Origin: DAISWL01 sp036826375
Lineage (GTDB): Bacteria > Patescibacteriota > Saccharimonadia > Saccharimonadales > HK-STAS-PATE-42
Length of the DNA stretch: 61,185 nucleotides
Assembly: GCA_036826375.1 (NCBI GenBank)
Contig: DAISWL010000003.1
Coordinates: forward strand, 1 to 61,185
Direction of reading: 5' to 3'
Shown here: positions 1 through 8,391 of the stretch, piece after piece
How positions within the stretch are numbered: position 1 is the stretch's first letter
Layout: the number at the start of each line of letters is the position of its first letter
Made by a program: the position numbers and the translations under genes
The notes under the pieces: generated by a model
Told to the model about the DNA's origin: nothing
The model's database searches: none
The model's input: only the letters and a program-made list of their open reading frames with translations

Positions 1-376
1 GCTATATAACAGAGGAAAAGTTAGTTAAAAACCTCCACGTTTTGTCGTATTACTCATTGATATAGATATATTAGCTTCTAAATTCGGGACATCCCCGTGC
101 GAAGCCTCGGCTGGAGGTCGAGATGTCTAGTTTGATGATTATAATATTAGTCATCATCGTAATATGCTATTTAGATTCTTAGTAGCATATTACGCGGCGA
201 CTGGATCCCTCCAGTCGCCGCACTAAGTTTATCAAGCTTAATATTATAGAAATGCTAACAGAGAAGCTGGCATACTCAATAAAAACAAATTAAACTTAGT
301 TGATTTAGTGCGGCGATAACAATTAAAGTCAACCATGGTTCTAAATCATAATGGAACCAAACCGAAACTATGGGCT
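1..376. other. Non-coding region with stacked hairpins downstream of secY
   Basis: No convincing gene is visible. The stretch instead holds consecutive inverted repeats: GACATC/GATGTC arms around 88-128, TGATGA/TCATCA at 133-156, a perfect 12-bp stem at 158-169/183-194, and a perfect 11-bp GC-rich stem at 194-204/211-221 with a 6-nt loop. The last two stems touch end to end. adk, map and infA, which often follow secY, are not here. The region could be the 3' end of the ribosomal protein transcript or a structured RNA. I cannot name a family. Confidence 0.6.
158..221. repeat. Tandem perfect hairpins (12-bp and 11-bp stems)
   Basis: A 12-bp stem (158-169 with 183-194, 13-nt loop) is followed at once by an 11-bp stem (194-204 with 211-221, 6-nt loop). 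The second stem is GC-rich, but no T-run follows on the minus strand, so a simple rho-independent terminator for secY is not clear. Confidence 0.6.
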
Positions 377-1858
377 TTAAACTCTAGTTTTTTTACTAAG
401 CTTAAGTTTAGATAGTACCGGTAAGCCTTTTTTATTATTAGGCTTTTTGTTGTTTTCGTCGAAGTCGTAAGTTTCCATTAGAGCCTTCGATTGAACCTGC
501 CTTAGAGTTTCGAGAGCTACCGATACCACAATCAATAATCCTGTTCCACTGATACTAAGTTGGCTAGTGCCTAGCATTTTTTCGGCAATAATAGGAATCA
601 TTGCTAAAATACCAAGACTAGTAGCCCCAAATAGATTCAGTCTATTGACAACAGCCTTAAGATGAACCTCGGTTCTTTCACCTGGCTGAACCCCAGATAC
701 AAATCCGCCCTGCTTTTGCAGGTTTTCGGCTATCTCTTTAGAGTTGAATACTATACCAGTATAAAAATAAGTGAAGACGACCACGAGTAAGAAATAGGCC
801 ACAGGGTATATCCACGCTTGGTATCCAGTTTTGGCTAGAAATTCTTGCGAACCAGGAGAAGCAAACCAATCGACTAAGTTTTTACCCAAATTGGCCATCC
901 AAGTAGTGGATGAATTTTCTATTAAACGCCCCGCGAATTGAGGCATAGATAAAAACGCAAAAGCAAAGATTATAGGTATAACTCCTGCTGAAATAAGCTT
1001 AATTGGTAGAATAGTAGTAATACCACCATAGGTTCTATTACCCTTAACTCTCTTGGCATAGTGTACTGTTACTATACGTTGAGCTTCGTTAAGCTTAACT
1101 AGACAGTAAGTTATTACTAGAGTAGCTATTAAAATAGCTATAGATATGTAAGTTGCCCTGGCATTCAATGGAAGTTGTTGCCCGAACAAAGATATCCTTG
1201 CCACTCCTTGAGAGTTAGAAATAGACGCTTCAATTAAACTGTATATAGTGCTAGGTAACCTAGAGACTATACCGGCAAATATTATTAAACTTATTCCATT
1301 ACCGACACCCTGCTCAGTGATTAACTCCCCCAGCCACATTAGTAGTATAGACGCTGCAACCATGGATACTATCATCAGAATCCACTGGGCGGGGCTGGCA
1401 TTTTTTGTTATATCTATACCAAGACTAGAGGCAACTGTTTGCTGACGTAGTATAAATATTAAGCCTACCGACTGGATTATCCCCAATGGTACGGTAAGAA
1501 TTCTGGTGTATTGATTGATCTTCTGCCTACCAGATTCCCCTTCCTGATTTAGTTCTTCTAGTCTAGGTACGGCCTTGGATAGTATCTGCATAATTATAGA
1601 GGCATTTATATATGGTCCTAGACCCATAATCATAATAGAAAAACTAGAAAGAGCCCCTCCCGAAAGTAGATCTAGAAATCCTAGAACCTGCTCCGAGCTA
1701 AAAGCACTAGAGACCAGTTGCTTAAGTTGTGTGGGTTCGGCTAGCGGTATCGGTATATGAGCCAAAAACCTATAAATAACCATTATAGATAGGACACTAA
1801 GCATAGCCGTGAACATCTTCTTACTCTTTAAAGATCTAAATATCAGCTTCCAATCCAT
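377..1858 (-). CDS. secY: Preprotein translocase subunit SecY
   Basis: SecY is the membrane channel of the Sec translocon and works with SecE and SecG (secG lies at 59621-59842). The 493-residue product is slightly longer than usual. It has about ten hydrophobic segments, the first near residues 16-35, and the conserved stretch GLGPYINASIIMQIL after the second segment. A basic tail rich in Lys/Asn closes the protein and may be lineage-specific. It is the last gene of the minus-strand ribosomal protein operon, 94 nt after rplO, which is the classic spc position. Identification is firm. Confidence 0.97.
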   Translation of the reverse strand: MDWKLIFRSLKSKKMFTAMLSVLSIMVIYRFLAHIPIPLAEPTQLKQLVSSAFSSEQVLGFLDLLSGGALSSFSIMIMGLGPYINASIIMQILSKAVPRLEELNQEGESGRQKINQYTRILTVPLGIIQSVGLIFILRQQTVASSLGIDITKNASPAQWILMIVSMVAASILLMWLGELITEQGVGNGISLIIFAGIVSRLPSTIYSLIEASISNSQGVARISLFGQQLPLNARATYISIAILIATLVITYCLVKLNEAQRIVTVHYAKRVKGNRTYGGITTILPIKLISAGVIPIIFAFAFLSMPQFAGRLIENSSTTWMANLGKNLVDWFASPGSQEFLAKTGYQAWIYPVAYFLLVVVFTYFYTGIVFNSKEIAENLQKQGGFVSGVQPGERTEVHLKAVVNRLNLFGATSLGILAMIPIIAEKMLGTSQLSISGTGLLIVVSVALETLRQVQSKALMETYDFDENNKKPNNKKGLPVLSKLKLSKKTRV

Positions 1859-1952
1859 AAAACTAGATCAACCCCTTTTAAGTTTAATTTGTATTATTAT
1901 AGCACGTTGAAACTTGAATAGCTCTTCCTGCAATAACAAACTTGATTTTTAA

Positions 1953-2420
1953 TTAAGATTTATCTGCAGATTTTTCTCTTTTTAATCTTTCGACAATATC
2001 GATGTTGCCACCAGCATCCTCTATAGCCTTCCTAGCTCCTTCACTAGCGTGTTGAACTTTCAAGCTAAGAGCTTTCTGGGGGATTCCTTTCAGTATCAAT
2101 TTAACTTTTACATATGGGTTAGAAATTAGCCCCGCCTCTGCAAGAATAAAATTATCAATAACTTTAGCCTTAATAGATTCTAAACCGCCAGTGTATATAG
2201 TTTCGGCTTTAGGCTTAAAAGATTTAAAGCCTTTAGTTTTAGGTAGACGCTCCGCAAAAGATACCTGGCCGCCCTCAAAACCTATTCTTAACTTCTTCCC
2301 CGTTCTAGATTTCTGTCCTTTAGTTCCTCTCCCCGCTGTCTTACCCTTGCCAGCAGATATACCGCGACCAACCCTAGTATTCTTTTTATTGGATTTTCTT
2401 TCAATTTCGTTAATTTTCAT
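1953..2420 (-). CDS. rplO: 50S ribosomal protein L15 (uL15)
   Basis: L15 is a late-assembling large-subunit protein. The 155-residue product has the basic Gly/Arg-rich N-terminus (GRGISAGKGKTAGRGTKGQ) followed by the globular C-terminal domain, a normal family length. It directly follows rpsE and shares the boundary base at 2420. In most bacteria rpmD (uL30) sits between rpsE and rplO; here there is no room for it, which is a known hallmark of CPR bacteria. Confidence 0.97.
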   Translation of the reverse strand: MKINEIERKSNKKNTRVGRGISAGKGKTAGRGTKGQKSRTGKKLRIGFEGGQVSFAERLPKTKGFKSFKPKAETIYTGGLESIKAKVIDNFILAEAGLISNPYVKVKLILKGIPQKALSLKVQHASEGARKAIEDAGGNIDIVERLKREKSADKS

Positions 2421-3169
2421 TATTTATCTCCCTCTTTTTTAGCGGTAGATTTTTTAACTGTAGGCTTTTTAGCTGGAGTTTTCTTGTTCACCGGAGCTTT
2501 TTTGGCTGCAGATTTCTTAGTAACTGCGGCTTTTTTAGCTATAACCGCTACCTCAGGCTTAACATTTATTTTCTTGGGTTTTGCCTTGTCGGCTTCTTTT
2601 TTTGCAGATACACCCTTAGCCGCGACAGAATTATTAAGCTTAAGAGCTTCAACGCGATGATCTTTCATCCATTTACTCTTAGGGACTAGGGATCTTAAGG
2701 CTGACATGGTTGCATAAGCTGTATTAATTTTATTAGATGAGCCTAACGACTTGCTTAATATATTATGTATACTGGTCAGATTTAATATTGATCTAACTGT
2801 GCCGCCGGCGATAATACCAGTACCTGGGGAGGCGGGCTTTAACATTATACGAGATCCCCCAACCTTACCTTCGGAATCATGAGGTATAGTTTGAGCATAA
2901 AGAGGAATATTGATCATATTCTTCTTGGCTACGGCCGTAGCCTTTACTACTGCTGCCTGAACATCGCCGCCCTTCGAAACACCTATGCCAACTTGCGTAG
3001 AGCCGTCTCCAACCGCGACTAAAGCTTGAAAGCGGAACCTTCTACCACCCTTAACAACTCTAGCTACCCTATTCAGAGATATTACAACTTCTTTAAACTC
3101 TGGTTGCTCAACAAAACCTTCACTAGTTGATGACTTCGCAGGATTAGATTTAAATTTAGTATCCGCCAT
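2420..3169 (-). CDS. rpsE: 30S ribosomal protein S5 (uS5) with a long Lys/Ala-rich tail
   Basis: S5 shapes the decoding and mRNA-entry region of the 30S subunit. Residues about 20-165 form the normal S5 double domain, including the RFQALVAVGDG and GGTVRSILNL stretches. The product is 249 residues, compared with about 165 usually. The extra 80 or so residues are a low-complexity tail with repeated AKK/PAKK/VKK units resembling histone H1-type tails. Such tails may bind rRNA; that is inference. It sits between rplR and rplO with no rpmD. Confidence 0.96.
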   Translation of the reverse strand: MADTKFKSNPAKSSTSEGFVEQPEFKEVVISLNRVARVVKGGRRFRFQALVAVGDGSTQVGIGVSKGGDVQAAVVKATAVAKKNMINIPLYAQTIPHDSEGKVGGSRIMLKPASPGTGIIAGGTVRSILNLTSIHNILSKSLGSSNKINTAYATMSALRSLVPKSKWMKDHRVEALKLNNSVAAKGVSAKKEADKAKPKKINVKPEVAVIAKKAAVTKKSAAKKAPVNKKTPAKKPTVKKSTAKKEGDK

Positions 3170-3171
3170 AA

Positions 3172-3525
3172 TTATACCTCTATACCTTCCTTTCTTAGAG
3201 CTTCAGCAAGAGCCTTAATTCTACCATGGTACTTTTTGCCATTTCTATCAATAACGAGCTTAGATATTTTAACTTTATTAAGCTTAGTTACTAAATCAGA
3301 GCCTAATTTGCTAGCCTGTTCGGTTAAAGGCTTATCTGACTTAAGACCAACCGTGGAAGCTGAAACCAAAGTTAGGCCCTTCTGGTCGTCTATAACTTGA
3401 CAATGTAGATGTCTATTGGAAACTCTAATACTCAAACGAGGTCGTTCTGCTGAGCCGGAAACTTTAGAGCGAACTCTACCCTTTCTTAGGCTCAGGTTGA
3501 CTTTTTTTAGTTCATTAGCCTTCAT
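3172..3525 (-). CDS. rplR: 50S ribosomal protein L18 (uL18)
   Basis: L18 binds 5S rRNA together with L5 and L25 in the central protuberance. The product has 117 residues, the usual size, with a basic N-terminus (RKGRVRSKVSG) and the conserved RPRLSIRVSNRHLHCQVID strand region. Its start ATG overlaps the end of rplF by one base, and rpsE follows after 2 nt, so the three genes are very probably translationally coupled. Confidence 0.96.
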   Translation of the reverse strand: MKANELKKVNLSLRKGRVRSKVSGSAERPRLSIRVSNRHLHCQVIDDQKGLTLVSASTVGLKSDKPLTEQASKLGSDLVTKLNKVKISKLVIDRNGKKYHGRIKALAEALRKEGIEV

Positions 3526-4061
3526 TATTTAGAACCCGCCTTTCCTGCTTTTCGCAGTATTTGTTCATCTATATACTTTATTCCCTTGCCCTTGTATGGC
3601 TCGGGTTTTTTCAAAGCCCTAATCTCAGCAGCAACCTGACCAACTCTTTGTTTTGATATACCGCTTACTGAAATCTTATTCCTGTCTACAGAAACCTGAA
3701 TATCTTGAGGTACTTTATAGATAACGTCATGTGAAAAACCTAATGCAAACTTAATATTGGTACCTTGTATTTCAACCTTATATCCCACTCCGTTAAGCTC
3801 TAACTGCTTTTCGAACCCCTTAGTTACACCAATCACCATATTATTGACTAGTGAACGGATCAAACCGTGTTCAGATCTGGCCTTTTTAGTTTCATCTTTC
3901 CTCGCTACGCTGACGACGCCGTTATCTTGGCTTATAGTAACATTAGGCGATGACTGCTGGGTTAGTTCTCCCTTAGGGCCTTTGACGGTTATTATATGAC
4001 CGTCGACCGTGATTGTCACACCAGCTGGTATTTCAATTGGTAGTTTTCCGATACGACTCAT
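3525..4061 (-). CDS. rplF: 50S ribosomal protein L6 (uL6)
   Basis: L6 lies near the sarcin-ricin loop and the factor-binding site. The 178-residue product shows the family start MSRIGKLPIEIPAGV and the C-terminal signature PEPYKGKGIKY that marks the second L6 repeat. Length is normal. A short 30-nt gap separates it from rpsH upstream, and an AAGGA-like Shine-Dalgarno lies just before its start. Confidence 0.97.
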   Translation of the reverse strand: MSRIGKLPIEIPAGVTITVDGHIITVKGPKGELTQQSSPNVTISQDNGVVSVARKDETKKARSEHGLIRSLVNNMVIGVTKGFEKQLELNGVGYKVEIQGTNIKFALGFSHDVIYKVPQDIQVSVDRNKISVSGISKQRVGQVAAEIRALKKPEPYKGKGIKYIDEQILRKAGKAGSK

Positions 4062-4091
4062 TATTTTAATCCTTTCTTGTTTAAATATTAT

Positions 4092-4493
4092 CTAGTAAAT
4101 TTTGCAGATAATCTCTCCGCCAACTTGACTAGCTTTGGCGCTGACGCCATCTATTATCCCCTTTGAAGTAGATATTAGAACCATGCCTCTACCGTTTTTG
4201 ATAGTTGGGATATCTTTAGCTTGAACATAATAGCGTCTACCGGGTTTAGAAACTCTTTCGATGCTTGATATTCTCGGAGTTTGACCATCGGTATTTATTA
4301 CTATTTTAAGCTTATTCTGAGGCTTTTCCTCTATAACTTCAACTGAGGTTAGATATCCAGATTTAACAAGCTGCTCCGCAACCTTAACCTTAACTTTTGA
4401 GCTAGGTAGAATTATTTGTGTTTTACGAGCGTTGATAGCATTCCTAATTCTGGTTAGCATATCAGCGATGGGATCTGTTGATAATAATGACAT
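4092..4493 (-). CDS. rpsH: 30S ribosomal protein S8 (uS8)
   Basis: S8 binds the central domain of 16S rRNA early in 30S assembly and in many bacteria represses the spc operon by binding its mRNA. The 133-residue product begins with DPIADMLTRIRNAI and carries the C-terminal signature region (ISTSKGIIDG) typical of S8. It lies in the normal order between rpsN and rplF. No separate S8-binding mRNA site could be picked out by eye. Confidence 0.97.
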   Translation of the reverse strand: MSLLSTDPIADMLTRIRNAINARKTQIILPSSKVKVKVAEQLVKSGYLTSVEVIEEKPQNKLKIVINTDGQTPRISSIERVSKPGRRYYVQAKDIPTIKNGRGMVLISTSKGIIDGVSAKASQVGGEIICKIY

Positions 4494-4520
4494 ATAAACT
4501 TACATAAACCTTTCTTGCTT

Positions 4521-4790
4521 TTACCAGCTTGATTTCTTAACTCCAGGTATTTGACCAACTGAAGCTCTTAATCTGAATTCTATCCTAGAGAGACCGAATC
4601 GACGCATATAACCTCTTGGCCTACCACTTTGAGCACATCTATTTTTATGACGACAAGGGCTTGAATTATTAGGCAGAAGCGCCAAGCCCTCTCTATCCCC
4701 TAAAGCCTTAAGCTCTGCTCTCTTGGCGGCATATTTTTCAATCATCTTTATTCTCTTCTTATCTCTAGCTATTATGGATTTCTTAGCCAT
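4521..4790 (-). CDS. rpsN: 30S ribosomal protein S14 (uS14), zinc-free long form
   Basis: S14 is a 30S head protein. The 89-residue product is the longer form: the C-terminal core (CRHKNRCAQSGRPRGYMRRF, then the VGQIPGVKKSSW end) is conserved. The paired CxxC zinc knuckles of the short 61-residue form are not present, although two isolated Cys remain. Its start lies directly next to the stop of rplE (4791), which suggests coupling. Confidence 0.95.
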   Translation of the reverse strand: MAKKSIIARDKKRIKMIEKYAAKRAELKALGDREGLALLPNNSSPCRHKNRCAQSGRPRGYMRRFGLSRIEFRLRASVGQIPGVKKSSW

Positions 4791-5381
4791 CTATTTTACT
4801 CCTTTCATAAAAGGCATGCCGAACTTAATAAGTAAGGCCTTATTCTGCTCACTAGAATCTGAACTCATGACAAATGTTATTTGTAAGCCGTGGGCCGTTG
4901 AAGTATCTTCAAAAGTTAGTTCCGGGAATACAGATTGTTCGGTTAAACCCACGTTATAGTTACCCGTTTTATCAAAAGATTTATTCGAGACCCCGTGAAA
5001 ATCTCTTACGCGTGGTAGAACCACCGATATAAATCTATCTAAGAATTCGTACATCCTGTTGCCACGCAAAGTAACTTTCAGCCCAACTTTGTTTAAGCCT
5101 CGACGAATTTTAAAGCTGGCTATAGATTTTTTGGCCCAAAGCTCAACTGGTTTCTGACCAGTTATCTTAGCTAGAGTATTTGTTGCTACCTCAACTTTGC
5201 GCTTATCGTCTTTGAACTTACCAGTCCCAATACTAACAACTATTTTCTCTAGTTTAGGAACTTGATTAACATTAGATAAAGCTAATTCGTCTTTAAGCTC
5301 TTTTTTGAATTCTAATAAGTACTGAGCTTTTAGGCGTGGCACCATTTTTGAGTTAGTAGCACTAGCATCTTTCTTAGCCAT
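4791..5381 (-). CDS. rplE: 50S ribosomal protein L5 (uL5)
   Basis: L5 contacts 5S rRNA and forms the B1b bridge to the 30S head. The product of 196 residues is about 15 longer than usual because of an N-terminal extension before the conserved RLKAQYLLEFK start. The central ITGQKPVELWAKKSIASFKI and RVRDFHGVS stretches are typical. Its start shares one base with the end of rplX. Confidence 0.96.
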   Translation of the reverse strand: MAKKDASATNSKMVPRLKAQYLLEFKKELKDELALSNVNQVPKLEKIVVSIGTGKFKDDKRKVEVATNTLAKITGQKPVELWAKKSIASFKIRRGLNKVGLKVTLRGNRMYEFLDRFISVVLPRVRDFHGVSNKSFDKTGNYNVGLTEQSVFPELTFEDTSTAHGLQITFVMSSDSSEQNKALLIKFGMPFMKGVK

Positions 5382-5701
5382 TAGTTTATCTCCTTGCCGT
5401 TAGTTTTTGTGACTCTGGATTTCTTGCCATCCTTGATTTGATAGCCAATTCTAGAAGTTTTACCTGTACTTTCGTCTACCAAGAACTGCACTTTTGATAT
5501 ATCTATCGGCTTGTTCATCTCTTTGATAGATCCTGTAGATTGGCCGTAGCCTGGTTTGACGTGTTTCTTAATGATATTAACACCCTCTACTACAACCTGG
5601 GCCTTGGCTGGTAGAATTTGCAATATTTTACCTATCGCACCTTTTTCGGCACCACTTATAACCTTAACTTTATCTCCTAATTTAAGCTTAATTGCTGACA
5701 T
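5381..5701 (-). CDS. rplX: 50S ribosomal protein L24 (uL24)
   Basis: L24 initiates 50S assembly by binding the 5' part of 23S rRNA. The 106-residue product contains the KOW motif near the N-terminus (GDKVKVISGAEKGAIGKI) and the conserved GVNIIKKHVKP segment. Size is normal. It follows rplN after 1 nt in the standard spc order. Confidence 0.96.
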   Translation of the reverse strand: MSAIKLKLGDKVKVISGAEKGAIGKILQILPAKAQVVVEGVNIIKKHVKPGYGQSTGSIKEMNKPIDISKVQFLVDESTGKTSRIGYQIKDGKKSRVTKTNGKEIN

Positions 5702-5702
5702 C

Positions 5703-6071
5703 TTAGAGTACCTCCGGTGCTAGTGAAATTATTTTAGCATAACCCCTATCTCTAAGCTCTCTAGGGATAGGACCGAAAACTCTGGTTGCCTTCGGCATCT
5801 TATCATCACCGATAATAACTGCAGCATTCTCATCGAAAGATATTGTTGATCCATCTGGGCGTTGTATCTTGTTTTTAGTTCTAACTATTACGGCCTTGAC
5901 TACGCTCTTTCTTTTTACGCTTCCTGTCGGATTAGCAGTTTTAACACTGGCGACTATAGTATCTCCCACTCTCGCGTATCTACGACGAGTTCCACCTAGA
6001 ACTCTAATGCAGAGTATAGTTTTTGCACCGCTATTATCTGCTACCTTAAGCATTGACTCTTGTTGTATCAT
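5703..6071 (-). CDS. rplN: 50S ribosomal protein L14 (uL14)
   Basis: L14 lies at the subunit interface near L19 and contacts 16S rRNA helix 14. The product has 122 residues, the exact family length, starting MIQQESMLKVADNSGAK and ending in the usual FARE-like RELRDRGYAKIISLAPEVL region. The start overlaps the rpsQ stop by 4 nt, a typical coupling arrangement. Confidence 0.97.
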   Translation of the reverse strand: MIQQESMLKVADNSGAKTILCIRVLGGTRRRYARVGDTIVASVKTANPTGSVKRKSVVKAVIVRTKNKIQRPDGSTISFDENAAVIIGDDKMPKATRVFGPIPRELRDRGYAKIISLAPEVL

Positions 6072-6352
6072 AGTTGAGCCTCCTCTGCGCCAGTTATTAA
6101 ATCTTCGGCTGAAACTGGTCTATCTACAATCTTTACTAGCGACCATTTCTTTGTCTTGCTAATTGGGCGGACTTCTTGGAAATCGACAATATCACCCTTT
6201 TTAGATTGATTCTCCTCATCGTGGACTTGGAATTTTTTAGATGTAGTGTAGGCTTTATTATAAAGAGGATGTCTAACTCTTCTATCAACCCTTACTACGA
6301 TAGTTTTACTCTGACTATCTGAAACTACTTTCCCTTGTAAAATTTTCGACAT
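6068..6352 (-). CDS. rpsQ: 30S ribosomal protein S17 (uS17)
   Basis: S17 is a primary 16S rRNA-binding OB-fold protein. The 94-residue product contains the signature segments GKVVSDSQSKTIVVRVDR and GDIVDFQEVRPISKTKKW. A short acidic C-terminal tail follows. It shares a base with rpmC upstream and overlaps rplN by 4 nt downstream. Confidence 0.96.
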   Translation of the reverse strand: MSKILQGKVVSDSQSKTIVVRVDRRVRHPLYNKAYTTSKKFQVHDEENQSKKGDIVDFQEVRPISKTKKWSLVKIVDRPVSAEDLITGAEEAQL

Positions 6353-6585
6353 TACTCTTTGCCTCCTTGCTTGGAATCAACTTCCTCCGTCATAGATTCT
6401 TTAACAACGCTTAGTGTTCTAGCTAGTGATCTTTTTAAACCGTTAAGCTCTTTAGAGTTTTTTAACTCGTTAGCCTTAAGTTTAACTTCAGTCGCTAATA
6501 TTTTAGACCTTAAATCTAAAGAAGCAATCTCTAATTCCCTTTTGGCCATAGAGCGATATTTTTTCAATTCATCTAGCCTTTTCAT
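6352..6585 (-). CDS. rpmC: 50S ribosomal protein L29 (uL29)
   Basis: L29 is a small two-helix protein near the polypeptide exit tunnel that forms part of the SRP and trigger-factor docking area. The 77-residue product is predicted helical with the usual ELKNSKELNGLKRSLAR C-terminal helix. Identity rests on gene order (rplP-rpmC-rpsQ) and this motif. One-base overlaps occur with both neighbours. Confidence 0.94.
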   Translation of the reverse strand: MKRLDELKKYRSMAKRELEIASLDLRSKILATEVKLKANELKNSKELNGLKRSLARTLSVVKESMTEEVDSKQGGKE

Positions 6586-6998
6586 TAGCCTTGCTCCTTT
6601 ATGATAAATTTGGTTTTAACTGGTAACTTATGGGCAGCTAAGCGCATGGCCTCTCTTGCGATGTCTTCATTTACACCATTCATTTCAAAAAGCATTGTTC
6701 CATCCTTAACTCTAGCTATGAAGTGGTCTGGAGATCCCTTACCCTTGCCCATCTTAACATCATGAGGTTTTCTGGTTACTACTATATGAGGGAAGATCCT
6801 AATCCAAATTTTTCCGCCACGTTTTACATATCTAGTCATAGCACGACGGGCAGCCTCAATTTGACGAGATGTTATCCTCTCATTACCCTTACTCTGCAGT
6901 CCATACTCCCCGAATGATACCTCGTTAGCCTTAGATGCTACGCCCTTATTTTTACCTTTGAATTCTCTGCGATATTTAGTTTTTTTCGGTAAAAGCAT
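6585..6998 (-). CDS. rplP: 50S ribosomal protein L16 (uL16)
   Basis: L16 positions the tRNA acceptor arm near the peptidyl transferase centre. The product has 137 residues, standard length, beginning MLLPKKTKYRREFKGK and containing RQIEAARRAMTRYVKRGGKI and the GKGKGSPDHFIARVK loop. It lies immediately after rpsC (adjacent bases 6998/6999). Confidence 0.97.
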   Translation of the reverse strand: MLLPKKTKYRREFKGKNKGVASKANEVSFGEYGLQSKGNERITSRQIEAARRAMTRYVKRGGKIWIRIFPHIVVTRKPHDVKMGKGKGSPDHFIARVKDGTMLFEMNGVNEDIAREAMRLAAHKLPVKTKFIIKEQG

Positions 6999-7628
6999 TT
7001 ACGCCTCCCCCTTATAGATCCAAACCTTAACACCGATGGTACCGGCTTGGGTTTTAGCTGTAGCTTGATGATAATCAATATCTGAACGAAGTGTATGAAG
7101 AGGCACCGAGCCTTGGCTCTCCTTTTCTCGTCTCGCCATTTCTGCTCCATTTAAACGTCCGCCAAGCTCAATCTTAACGCCTTTAGCACCAGCACGCATA
7201 GTCGAGCTAGCTGCAAACTTCATAGCTCTCCTAAACGGTATTCTTCTTTGTAGCTGACTGGCTATATTTTCGGATACCAGTTTAGCATTTAAATCTGCTC
7301 TTTTAATTTCTAATATGTTAATTCTAACATTTTTGGTATCGAATATCTGATTTAAGCGCGATACCATTTCTTGAGAGCCAGATCCACCACGACCGATTAC
7401 TACGCCAGGCTTTGATGTATGAACGGTAATCAATATCTCACCGCCAGATCTTTCGATACGCACATCTCCTATAATTGAACCATTTACATATCTAGATTCT
7501 ATGTACTTTCTAGCTTCAATATCTTGATTCAAAAAAGATGCAAAATCTCTTTTATTTACAAACCACTTAGATTTCCAATCTTTAGTGACTTGTAACCTCA
7601 TACTGATTGGATTAACTTTCTGACCCAT
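6999..7628 (-). CDS. rpsC: 30S ribosomal protein S3 (uS3)
   Basis: S3 forms the mRNA entry site and helicase with S4 and S5. The 209-residue product starts MGQKVNPISMRLQVTKDW. It has the KH type 2 motif (KPGVVIGRGGSGSQEMV) near residues 75-90 and the C-terminal signature MRAGAKGVKIELGGRLNGAE. It shares one base with the end of rplV. Confidence 0.97.
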   Translation of the reverse strand: MGQKVNPISMRLQVTKDWKSKWFVNKRDFASFLNQDIEARKYIESRYVNGSIIGDVRIERSGGEILITVHTSKPGVVIGRGGSGSQEMVSRLNQIFDTKNVRINILEIKRADLNAKLVSENIASQLQRRIPFRRAMKFAASSTMRAGAKGVKIELGGRLNGAEMARREKESQGSVPLHTLRSDIDYHQATAKTQAGTIGVKVWIYKGEA

Positions 7629-8119
7629 TACTTGCTCTCCTTTGCTACCTTCTTGGTGCTGGTTTTAACTTTTGTAGTTCGCTTAGGGTCAGATTTAAGG
7701 TTGGCATCTTTTGGTTTAGACGGTGCATCTACTACCTTTTTATTGGAAGATGAGTTGGCTTTAAGTTGACCGCTGACTACTACATAGATATTGGATGTTC
7801 GGTGCATATATGGGTGAGCGGAGCCTCTGGCAATAGGGCGGAATCTCTTATACCTAACGCCAGGACCAACCTGTATAGAACTGATTACCAACGCCTTTTC
7901 TTCTATGCCGTGATTATTAGTAGCATTAGCCGCCGCTGAGGATATTAGCTTATGTATAGATTCGGCAGCTCTTCTTGGAGTATGATTCAAGATTGTTAGA
8001 GCATCACTAACACTTCTACCCCTAACTAGAGCAGCTACTTCACCGGTTTTGCGTGGAGATATCCTTAAGCCAATAGCGCTAGCCTTAGCAGTGTTTAGAT
8101 TTAATGATTTAGCCGCCAT
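7628..8119 (-). CDS. rplV: 50S ribosomal protein L22 (uL22) with basic tail
   Basis: L22 lines the polypeptide exit tunnel. Residues about 1-125 form the family domain, with LRISPRKTGEVAALVRGR near the start and the RGSAHPYMHRTSNIYVVVSG beta-hairpin region that reaches the tunnel. The product is 163 residues instead of about 110-115. The excess is a Lys/Ser/Thr-rich tail, the same kind of addition as on S5. One-base overlaps tie it to rpsS and rpsC. Confidence 0.96.
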   Translation of the reverse strand: MAAKSLNLNTAKASAIGLRISPRKTGEVAALVRGRSVSDALTILNHTPRRAAESIHKLISSAAANATNNHGIEEKALVISSIQVGPGVRYKRFRPIARGSAHPYMHRTSNIYVVVSGQLKANSSSNKKVVDAPSKPKDANLKSDPKRTTKVKTSTKKVAKESK

Positions 8120-8385
8120 TACTTCTTATCCTTTCCGCCATGTTTTCTAAACTTACGTGTAGGAGAGAATTCTCCTAGTTTATGTCCAACCATATTTTCA
8201 GTTATAAATACCGGAATATGTAGCTTTCCATTATGGACAGCTATAGTTCTTCCAACCATTTCTGGTGATATCGTACTAGAACGAGCCCAAGTTTTAATTA
8301 CAGTCCTATCTTCCTTGGCTAAAGCTGAAACCTTCTTTTGTAGTTTAGGGTCTATAAAAGGACCTTTTTTTAGAGATCTACTCAT
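8119..8385 (-). CDS. rpsS: 30S ribosomal protein S19 (uS19)
   Basis: S19 is in the 30S head and bridges to the central protuberance. The 88-residue product has the classic start MSRSLKKGPFIDPKLQKKV and the signature GHKLGEFSPTRKFRKHGG. Length is normal. rplB lies 6 nt upstream. Confidence 0.97.
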   Translation of the reverse strand: MSRSLKKGPFIDPKLQKKVSALAKEDRTVIKTWARSSTISPEMVGRTIAVHNGKLHIPVFITENMVGHKLGEFSPTRKFRKHGGKDKK

Positions 8386-8391
8386 GAGTTA

